The translations under genes were made by a program, and so were the position numbers. This document shows, in pieces, positions 55,909 to 64,000 of a DNA stretch of 64,000 nt. Within the stretch, counting starts at the first letter, position 1. Each line of letters starts with the position of its first letter. The notes below the pieces were generated by a model, which worked only from the letters and a program-made list of their open reading frames with translations, ran no database searches and was not told the origin of the DNA. The stretch covers positions 806,001-870,000 of the forward strand of contig NZ_BSUK01000001.1 in assembly GCF_030161555.1 (NCBI RefSeq), read 5' to 3'. The stretch is from Luteimicrobium album (GTDB lineage: Bacteria; Actinomycetota; Actinomycetes; Actinomycetales; Cellulomonadaceae).

Positions 55909-56223
55909 GTGCCCCAGGAATCGCAGCTCGAGCGTCGGCTTGCCGACGCCCTTGCCGATCGGCTGCGTGCCTTGCGCGCGGCAGCGGGGCTGACGCAGGA
56001 ACAGGTCGCCCACCAGGCAGGCATGAACCGCAACCACTACCAGCTCCTCGAGTCCGGCCTGTCAGACCGGACTAAACGAACGCCCGCGAACCCCCGCCTC
56101 TCGACGCTCGTAGCCCTCTGCGACGTGTACGGCACATCTGTCCCGGCCTTCGTGATCGACATCTTCCAGAACCGTCCCGGTGGGATCACGATCGAGGTCC
56201 CCGAGCCGCGCCGCTCACACTGA
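55909..56223 (+). CDS. XRE family HTH regulator
   Basis: 104 residues from GTG 55909. The HTH_3 domain is ADRLRALRAAAGLTQEQVAHQAGMNRNHYQLLE, with PRLSTLVALCDVYGTSVPAF as the final helices. It is divergent from the methyltransferase with a 132-bp spacer that contains TTTACA/TGTAAA-like and TATTAG sequences. Small XRE proteins next to R-M genes often act as controller (C) proteins, which would suit this position. That is inference. Confidence 0.85.
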   Translation: MPQESQLERRLADALADRLRALRAAAGLTQEQVAHQAGMNRNHYQLLESGLSDRTKRTPANPRLSTLVALCDVYGTSVPAFVIDIFQNRPGGITIEVPEPRRSH

Positions 56224-56354
56224 GTCACGTCGCGCCAGCGGACGCCGCGTCCGGCCGGCGCTGTGTGACGCGAACGCCGTTGGGGACCGGAATCAACAGG
56301 CGGCAACACCAACGAGTGCGGGACTCTGGTGCCATCGATCGAGAGGAGCGCATC

Positions 56355-56582
56355 ATGCCCACCCCCGAGTACCCCAACCCCGCGTGGTTTGACCTCCCCG
56401 AGTCGGAGCGCGTGATCTACCTGAGCCCCGAAGAAGCGGACCGGCTCGAAGCCGTTCTCGACGAGGAACCCCGCGTCATCCCCGAGCTCGCGGCGGCCAT
56501 CCGCAAGGTGCGCGAGCAGTTCCCGGCGTTCGCGGTCGACCGCACGCGGTCTGACGATGAAGGGCCTGACACTGCAGGCTGA
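56355..56582 (+). CDS. Small hypothetical protein (DUF1778-like tail)
   Basis: 75 residues from ATG 56355 with GAGAGGAG upstream. The sequence starts MPTPEYPNPAWFDLPESERV and continues IYLSPEEADRLEAVLDEEPR, then VIPELAAAIRKVREQFPAFA. The F-x-L-x-E-x-AL..LE.PP..N..L pattern recalls the C-terminal, toxin-masking half of DUF1778 antitoxins, but the N-terminal ribbon-helix-helix is missing and no acetyltransferase toxin follows. It lies 131 bp downstream of the XRE gene and may share its transcript. The function is unknown. Confidence 0.55.
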   Translation: MPTPEYPNPAWFDLPESERVIYLSPEEADRLEAVLDEEPRVIPELAAAIRKVREQFPAFAVDRTRSDDEGPDTAG

Positions 56583-56593
56583 GCATCATTCGG

Positions 56594-56636
56594 CCGCGAG
56601 ATTGAAGGCTGAGGCCGCCTCAACCTTCAATCGCGG
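56594..56636. repeat. Strong hairpin, about 19 bp stem
   Basis: CCGCGAGATTGAAGG...CCTTCAATCGCGG forms the outer stem with a two-base bulge, and TGAGGC-C-GCCTCA forms the inner stem. It lies between the converging small gene and the M24 peptidase gene. It lacks a T-run. A bidirectional terminator is possible. Confidence 0.75.
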
Positions 56637-56660
56637 GCGGCCCAGACGTGCCTGTGTCCC

Positions 56661-56725
56661 GATAGGTAAAGAATGGCGCCCGATTTTTACACGTCCGAGC
56701 GACGTGTCAACGAGCTTTACCTATC
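56661..56725. repeat. Nested inverted repeat at island edge
   Basis: GATAGGTAAAG (56661-56671) pairs with CTTTACCTATC (56715-56725), and inside it ACACGTC pairs with GACGTGT around CGAGC. The loop region is noticeably AT-rich for this genome. It stands at the boundary between the accessory island and the core peptidase gene. A terminator, an integration scar or a REP-type element are possible. Confidence 0.7.
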
Positions 56726-56745
56726 CCCGCGACCGCCACCGAGGC

Positions 56746-57876
56746 CTACCTCACCACCCGCAGCCCGTGGTCGGTGTTGTTCAGCCGCCGGACGCCGTCG
56801 TCGGTGACGGTGACGATGTCCTCGATCCGCACCCCGAACTCCCCGGCCAGGTAGACGCCGGGCTCGACGGAGAAGCACATCCCCGGCACGAGCGGCTGAG
56901 TCTCGCCCTCGACCATGTACGGCGGTTCGTGGGTGGTGACGCCGATGCCGTGCCCGGTCCGGTGGAGGAACTGCGGCCCGTACCCGGCCTCGGAGATGAC
57001 GGCTCGCGCGGCTCGGTCGATGTCCTGGCACGCCACCCCCGGCCGGACGGCGTCGACCCCGGCCTGCTGGGCGGCGCGCACGACGTCGTGCACCTCCTGC
57101 TGCTTGGCGCTCGGCTCCCCGACGCTCACGGTGCGCGTGGTGTCGGACCCGTACCCGTACCGGAGCCCGCCGAAGTCCAGCACCACCAGGTCGCCGTCGG
57201 CGATGACCCGCGAACCCGCCTCGTGGTGCGGGTTCGCGCCGTTCGGTCCCGACCCGACGACCGTGAAGTCGACCTGCTCGTGCCCGAACTGCCGCAGCAG
57301 GTCGGCGAGGTCCGCCGCGACCTCCGTCTCCCGTCGACCGGCGAAGCGCACGCCGACGATCTCCTCGTACGCGTGGTCCGCGGCCTCCCCGGCCGCCGCG
57401 AGCCGAATCAGCTCGTCGGGACCCTTCACGGCCCGCAGCATCGGCAGCCCCTCGGTCAGCGCGACGTACGACGAGCCGGGCAAGGAAGCCTGCAGCCCGA
57501 GCAGGTGCAGCGCCCACGCCGAGTCGGACACCCCGTAGCGACCGGTGGCCCGGAGCAGGCCCGACGCCGCAGCGTACGGGTCGTCGCCGTCCGCCCAGTC
57601 GGCGAAGGTCACGGCCGGTGCACCCGCGGAAGCCTCGGCGTCGCCCCGCTCGAGCCTCGGCACGAGCAGCGACGGGGACCGGTCCGGGGTGAGCGCGAGC
57701 AGCGTCAGCCGCTCGGTGATCGCGGTCGGCTGGTATCCCGTGAGCCACACGAGGTCGGGGCCGGGCGTGACGAGGACGCCGTCGAGACCGGCGTCGACGG
57801 CCTCACGCAGCGCGCGCTGCTGGCGCGCCGCGAAGTCGTCGGCGGTGAACGGAACCGGTGCTGCGTCATCGGACAT
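56746..57876 (-). CDS. M24 family aminopeptidase (Xaa-Pro type)
   Basis: 376 residues from ATG 57876 with GGAGGTCACC upstream, intact. The pita-bread fold carries the five metal ligands: VLDFGGLRYGYGSDTTRTVS (two Asp), HRTGHGIGVTTHE (His), SVEPGVYLAG (Glu) and GVRIEDIVTVT (Glu). The N-terminal creatinase-like domain includes VTPGPDLVWLTGY. It removes N-terminal residues ahead of proline in small peptides. It is cytoplasmic and probably transcribed alone. Confidence 0.93.
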   Translation of the reverse strand: MSDDAAPVPFTADDFAARQQRALREAVDAGLDGVLVTPGPDLVWLTGYQPTAITERLTLLALTPDRSPSLLVPRLERGDAEASAGAPAVTFADWADGDDPYAAASGLLRATGRYGVSDSAWALHLLGLQASLPGSSYVALTEGLPMLRAVKGPDELIRLAAAGEAADHAYEEIVGVRFAGRRETEVAADLADLLRQFGHEQVDFTVVGSGPNGANPHHEAGSRVIADGDLVVLDFGGLRYGYGSDTTRTVSVGEPSAKQQEVHDVVRAAQQAGVDAVRPGVACQDIDRAARAVISEAGYGPQFLHRTGHGIGVTTHEPPYMVEGETQPLVPGMCFSVEPGVYLAGEFGVRIEDIVTVTDDGVRRLNNTDHGLRVVR

Positions 57877-57916
57877 GGTGACCTCCCGGCACCAGCAAAC
57901 CACCCCCGCCCGAGCG

Positions 57917-58729
57917 TCACCCGCCGTGCGCGGTGAGGACCTCCTCGTTCAGCACGGGCCACAGCACGCCGTGGATCTCGGACCGGAACGAGCGGGCGCC
58001 GAGGAACGCGGCCACCAGGCCGGCCTCGGGGTCCACCCAGACGAAGCTGCCCGACTGGCCGAAGTGCCCGAAGGTCGCCGGGGAGTTGGAGGCCGCGGTC
58101 CAGTGCGGCGACTTGTGGTCCCGGATCTCATAGCCGAGGCCCCAGTCGTTGTGCTCCTGACGCCCGAACCCTGGCAGGACCCCGCTCAGGCCGGGAAACG
58201 CGACGGTGCGGGCCGTCTCGCCGAGCTCGGCGGAGATCAGGGTGGGCGTGAGCATCTCGAGGCCGAGCGCGAGGACGTCGTAGGTGGAGCCGCTCGCGGC
58301 GTGGGCGGGGCTGCCGTCGAAGACCACGCTCGTCATCTCGAGCGGCTCGAGCACGGCCTCCCGGGTCCACCGGGCGAACGACATCCCGACGGCCGCGGCG
58401 ACGTGCTCCCCGAGGACCTCGAAGCCCTGGTTGGAGTAGACCCTCCGCAGCCCCGGTCGCTGCAGCACGGCACCGGCCTCGAACGGCAAGCCGGAGGCGT
58501 GCGCGAGCAGGTGCCGCACGGTGGAGCCCTCGGGGCCGGCGGGGTCGTCCAGGGAGACCTTGCCCTGGTCCACCGCCACCAGCGCGGCCAGCGCCGCGAG
58601 CGGTTTGGTGACCGACTTCCAGGCGAACACCCGCTCGACGTCGCCGTCGTCCGAAAGCACCTCGTGCGCCGAGGAGACGGCGAGCGCCACGGGGAAGTCG
58701 AACCGGTCGAGGGTGGGGTAGGAACCCAT
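57917..58729 (-). CDS. Serine hydrolase (class C beta-lactamase/esterase fold)
   Basis: 270 residues from ATG 58729. The active-site serine is in AWKSVTKPLAALA (SxxK), the tyrosine in VYSNQGFEVLGEHVAAAVG (YxN) and the third motif in GHFGQSGSFVWVD (HxG). There is no signal peptide, so it is an intracellular esterase or peptidase rather than a secreted lactamase. An upstream GTG, giving about 18 extra residues, is possible. The frame is intact. It lies downstream of lysC-asd on the same strand with a 50-bp gap. Confidence 0.9.
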   Translation of the reverse strand: MGSYPTLDRFDFPVALAVSSAHEVLSDDGDVERVFAWKSVTKPLAALAALVAVDQGKVSLDDPAGPEGSTVRHLLAHASGLPFEAGAVLQRPGLRRVYSNQGFEVLGEHVAAAVGMSFARWTREAVLEPLEMTSVVFDGSPAHAASGSTYDVLALGLEMLTPTLISAELGETARTVAFPGLSGVLPGFGRQEHNDWGLGYEIRDHKSPHWTAASNSPATFGHFGQSGSFVWVDPEAGLVAAFLGARSFRSEIHGVLWPVLNEEVLTAHGG

Positions 58730-58779
58730 GGGCTCAGCCTGCCATGCGCGCTCGCGCACCCCGCCGTCGAGCGCCAGGT

Positions 58780-61218
<2,439 letters not shown>

Positions 61219-61321
61219 TGTCTGCTCCAATGTCGCCGGCCTCCGTCTCTTTCAACGGCCCGCCGGGGCGTGTGATGCGTGAGCCATGCTACCGGGTCGC
61301 GCTCGTCGGCATACTGCCTCC

Positions 61322-61894
61322 ATGGATCGCACCGGAGCGCCACGGGAGTCCACCGTCCACGAGAAGGGGCGCCTGCGCCTGCGTCCGTGGCACGTCGAGG
61401 ACGCCGTGTTCCACCGTGCGCTCTGGTTGGAGCGCGACCTTCGCGTCCCGGCGCACCGTCGCGTCGGTGCCGACGGTCGGCCCACGGTCGCCGACCTCGA
61501 GGGCTGGATCCGCCGCTACGTCCCGGAGCCGGCACCCGGCCTGCTCGTCGTGGAGCTGCGGGGCTCGGGCGAGCCCATCGGGTATTGCGGCCTCGTCGCC
61601 AACAGCGTCGGTCGGCCCGACGAGCCGGAGCTGGCGTTCGAGTTCCTGCGCTCGTCCTGGAACCAGGGATTCGCGACCGAGGCGTCGCGCGCCATGCTCG
61701 AGCTCGCGGGCAGCGTGGGGTACCGGCAGCTCGCGTCGACGGTGCGCGACTGGAACGGCGCGTCCCTGCGGGTGCTCGAGAAGCTCGGGTTCGTACGCAC
61801 GGGCCAGGTGGAGCGCGACGCCGACCATGGCGACTCACTGCTGCTGCGGTTGAACCTCCGTCATGGTGATGCGGACGCACCCGACCCGACGTGA
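61322..61894 (+). CDS. GNAT family N-acetyltransferase (RimJ/RimL type)
   Basis: 190 residues from ATG 61322, intact. The order RLRLRPWHVEDAVFHRALW, PIGYCGLVANSVGRPDEPEL, AFEFLRSSWNQGFATEASRA and SLRVLEKLGFVRTGQVERDA matches Acetyltransf_3/RimL proteins. The WNQGFATEA segment (R/Q-x-x-G-x-G/A) binds acetyl-CoA. CATACT about a dozen bases upstream may be the -10, so the 5' leader is very short. The acceptor could be an N-terminal amine or a small molecule. It is divergent from lysC. Confidence 0.88.
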   Translation: MDRTGAPRESTVHEKGRLRLRPWHVEDAVFHRALWLERDLRVPAHRRVGADGRPTVADLEGWIRRYVPEPAPGLLVVELRGSGEPIGYCGLVANSVGRPDEPELAFEFLRSSWNQGFATEASRAMLELAGSVGYRQLASTVRDWNGASLRVLEKLGFVRTGQVERDADHGDSLLLRLNLRHGDADAPDPT

Positions 61895-61913
61895 GACGCG
61901 GGACGGCGGCGTG

Positions 61914-62327
61914 TCAGTGATCGCGCCAGTCGACGACCCGTAGCCCGTCGACGCGCGAGAGCTCTCGCACGTTCCCCGTCACGAGCACCGCCCCGACGGA
62001 CCGCGCGTGCCCCGCGATGAGGACGTCGCCGCCGCCGATCGGGGTACCCGCAGCGGCGAGCGCACCGCGGATCTCCCCGGCGTGCGCTGCCGCGACGGCG
62101 TCGAACGGGAGGACGTCGAGGAACGCGAGAAACTCGTCCACGGCCGCTCGGTTCGACGACGGAGCGCTCGATCGCGCCGCCCCGTACTGGAGCTCGGCGA
62201 CCGTCATGGCGGAGACCGCGAGAGCGTCGTCGTGCTCGGAGAATCGCTGCAGCAGGACCGGCGACCGCGATCGAAGGGCGTCGATGACGACGTCGGTGTC
62301 GAGCACGAAGCGCTGCCGAGCCGTCAC
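61914..62327 (-). CDS. vapC: PIN-domain ribonuclease toxin, VapC family
   Basis: 137 residues from GTG 62327, which overlaps the antitoxin stop (GTGA). The PIN acidic residues appear in order: FVLDTDVVIDALR (first Asp), SAMTVAELQYGAAR (Glu), GGGDVLIAGHARSVGAVLVT (third Asp) and VTGNVRELSRVDGLRVVDW. Length is normal for VapC. It is expected to cleave tRNA or rRNA when the antitoxin is degraded. The frame is intact. Confidence 0.92.
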   Translation of the reverse strand: MTARQRFVLDTDVVIDALRSRSPVLLQRFSEHDDALAVSAMTVAELQYGAARSSAPSSNRAAVDEFLAFLDVLPFDAVAAAHAGEIRGALAAAGTPIGGGDVLIAGHARSVGAVLVTGNVRELSRVDGLRVVDWRDH

Positions 62328-62554
62328 CAGGTGCGCTCCTGGGTCTCGGGCTGGTCCCGGTGCGACATGAAGTCCGTCGAGACCTCGAGCCCGTGAGCGA
62401 ACCAGAACTCCCACCGCCGTCGCGCCGGGACGATGACCCGCGCGTCCCCGACGGCGACGATCTCGACCTCGTGCACGTCGTCGGGCAGCGCGACGGCCTT
62501 GGGCAGCCTCACCGCCTGGGTGCGGTTGCTGTGGAACACCGTGGTCGTCACCAT
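62324..62554 (-). CDS. vapB: VapB antitoxin (AbrB/SpoVT-type)
   Basis: 76 residues from ATG 62554 with a GGGGAGG site upstream. The N-terminal swapped-hairpin DNA-binding domain is TTVFHSNRTQAVRLPKAVAL followed by HEVEIVAVGDARVIVPA. The C-terminal part WEFWFAHGLEVSTDF would wrap the PIN active site. It overlaps vapC, the usual antitoxin-first order. Two GGATATACG repeats lie upstream and probably bind the VapBC complex. Confidence 0.92.
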   Translation of the reverse strand: MVTTTVFHSNRTQAVRLPKAVALPDDVHEVEIVAVGDARVIVPARRRWEFWFAHGLEVSTDFMSHRDQPETQERTW

Positions 62555-62574
62555 GACGCCTCCCCGGATCGATG

Positions 62575-62596
62575 GGATATACGTCAAGGATATACG
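62575..62596 (-). promoter_or_regulatory. VapBC operator candidate (direct repeats)
   Basis: GGATATACG occurs at 62575-62583 and again at 62588-62596, spaced 13 bp, about 20 bp upstream of vapB. The motif is AT-rich against the background and contains TATAC, so it may also hold the promoter -10. Autoregulation is inferred from the typical VapBC arrangement. Confidence 0.6.
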
Positions 62597-62633
62597 CGCC
62601 CAGACCCCGTGCTCGGCAGCAGGAGGTGGGCGC

Positions 62634-63418
62634 TCAGGCGTGCAGCAGGTCCCAGCCCAGCTTGCAGATCAGCGTCCCCACGACGACGACGAACACCACG
62701 CGCACGAACGCGCTCCCCTTCGCGACGGCCGTCCTCGCCCCCAGGTACCCGCCGCACAGGTTGGCGACGCCGACCATGAGCCCGAGCCCCCAGACGACCG
62801 CCCCGTAGGGCACGAAGAACAGCAGCGCGCCGAGGTTGGTCGCGAAGTTGGCGATCTTCGCGATCGCCGACGCCGGGAGGAACGCGTACCCGAGGACGCT
62901 CACGCACGCGAGCACGAGGAACGTCCCGGTGCCGGGCCCGAGGAGGCCGTCGTAGACGCCGATCACCAGGCCGATCCCGACCGCCGCCCAGCGGTGCCCG
63001 TTGCCCGACCACCGCAGCTCGGTGTGCGTCCCGAGCCGCGGCCGGGCGAGCGTGTAGACCAGCACGGCGACGAGCACGACCAGGATCACGGGCTTGAACG
63101 CGGACGCCGGGATGTGGGACGCGAGCGCCGCTCCCCGAACGCCCCGACGAGCGCGGTCGCAGCCATCGGCGCAGCGGTCCGCAGGTCCGGCCCGACCCGG
63201 CGGTAGTACGTCGCTGCCGAGACCGAGGTCCCCATGATCGCGGCGAGCTTGTTGGTCGCGAGCGCCTGCACGGGGCTGATCCCGGGCACGAGGAGCAACA
63301 CCGGGAGCTGGACGAGCCCGCCGCCCCCGACGACCGCGTCGACCCAGCCCGCGACGAACCCGCCCACGACGACGAGCACGATCGTCCAGGTGTCGAGGTC
63401 GAGCCCTCCGAGCGTCAC
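62634..63418 (-). CDS. TSUP family (TauE/SafE) transporter, one apparent frameshift
   Basis: About 261 residues from GTG 63418, overlapping the stop of the upstream hydrolase gene (GTGA). The first half (FVAGWVDAVVGGGGLVQLPV, LATNKLAAIMGTSVSAATYY) and the second half (VGIGLVIGVYDGLLGPGTGT, IANFATNLGALLFFVPYGAV) carry the repeated G-GxGG and TNK signatures of the family. The frame breaks near 63135, where GGGG should be GGGGG (FGGAALASH). It probably exports sulfite or organosulfonates. The substrate is not shown by the sequence. Confidence 0.88.
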
Positions 63419-64000
63419 GACGTCGCGTCGGCCCAGAACGCCGACCACGCCTCGGCCGTCGCGGCGGGCTGGTCCACCTGCGCGCTGTGCCCGGCCCCCG
63501 GCACGACGGTGTAGCGCGCGCCGAGCCGCTCGGCCATGTCGCGCTGCCACGCGACCGGCCAGGCGTCGTCGGCGTCACCGTGGACGACGTGCACCGGGAT
63601 CCCGTGGGCGCGCGTGACGGCGGCGAGGTCGTCGGTCGTGTCGGGGACGGTCTGGAGGGTGAGCAGCCCGACCTCGAGGCCGGGCAGCGCGGCGTCGGCG
63701 AGGCGGGCGGTCGCGAACCGGGCAGCCGCGTCCAGACCCTCGAGCCCCGTCCCGACGGCGGCCCGCGCGAGCGCGACCTGCTCGTGCAGCGTGGCGAGGG
63801 CCTGCTCCTCGGTCGCGGGGCGGTCGTCGGGCAGGTCGTCCGTGAGCGCCCAGCCGCGCGGGCCCGAGCAGAACATCGTGTAGCTGGCGAACGGGGTCGC
63901 GTCGGCGAGCACCGCGGCGCGCGTCACGATGCCGCCGTAGCTGTGCCCGAGCAGGTGGAGCGGGAGGCCCGGGGCGATCCCGGCGCGGACGAGCGCGGCG
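63415..64000 (-). CDS. Alpha/beta-fold hydrolase, 5' end outside window
   Basis: The C-terminal 194 residues up to the window edge. The nucleophile elbow LHLLGHSYGGIV lies close to the edge. HVVHGDADDAWPVAWQRDMA supplies the acid residue and VVPGAGHSAQVDQPA the catalytic histidine. This is the standard triad of the alpha/beta-hydrolase superfamily. The substrate is unknown. It is coupled to the TSUP gene downstream. The start lies beyond base 64000. Confidence 0.88.
   Translation of the reverse strand, partial: AALVRAGIAPGLPLHLLGHSYGGIVTRAAVLADATPFASYTMFCSGPRGWALTDDLPDDRPATEEQALATLHEQVALARAAVGTGLEGLDAAARFATARLADAALPGLEVGLLTLQTVPDTTDDLAAVTRAHGIPVHVVHGDADDAWPVAWQRDMAERLGARYTVVPGAGHSAQVDQPAATAEAWSAFWADATS

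Overview
The window is very GC-rich DNA (roughly 70 percent or more) with short operons and frequent GTG starts and GTGA or ATGA stop/start overlaps. It contains an ECF41 sigma factor, a PBP1-type transpeptidase, a MocR regulator and a 2-methylcitrate operon. This fits an actinobacterial chromosome, most likely Micrococcales of the Cellulomonas/Cellulosimicrobium kind (inference from gene style; no marker gene was compared).

Layout. 1-9.2 kb: the 3' end of recD, a metallo-beta-lactamase-fold hydrolase, small unknowns, nth, an FAD oxidase, a Crp/Fnr regulator and RidA. 9.3-17.3 kb: a bifunctional penicillin-binding protein with a metallophosphoesterase, then a double-TetR regulator divergent from an MFS carrier and a GH3 glycosidase. 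17.3-24.2 kb: two related lipoproteins flanking a DMT exporter/MocR pair, tRNA-Pro(CGG), an NADP oxidoreductase and an APC permease. 24.2-31.1 kb: a LacI-controlled sugar ABC operon ending in a debranching-type glucosidase. 31.2-37 kb: two membrane-anchored unknowns and the propionate operon gntR-prpD-prpB-prpC. 37.1-43.9 kb: an ECF41 sigma factor with its COE partner and a matching promoter, TetR/SDR, a lipoprotein, DAHP synthase behind an aromatic-amino-acid attenuator, and a class I glutamine amidotransferase. 44-56.7 kb: an accessory island with an adenine methyltransferase split by an ISL3 element, a PLD-SNF2 helicase, two small unknown partners and a divergent XRE regulator. 56.7-64 kb: an M24 peptidase, a serine hydrolase, lysC-asd, a GNAT, vapBC, a TSUP carrier and an alpha/beta hydrolase.

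Quality. About twenty genes are split by single-base frameshifts. Nearly all are explained by one missing C or G in a C/G run (for example TCCCTCG read as TCCTCG). I treat these as sequencing errors and annotate the genes as whole. Only the methyltransferase is clearly broken in the organism: removing the IS and one 8-bp target duplication restores its frame exactly.

Most notable: (1) the methyltransferase plus PLD-SNF2 helicase island, a candidate restriction or anti-phage module; (2) the attenuator with a WYWRF leader peptide upstream of DAHP synthase; (3) the ECF41 promoter placed so that the COE transcript should be leaderless; (4) a family of TGTCAGAAC/GTTCTGACA palindromes between 33.7 and 41.7 kb.
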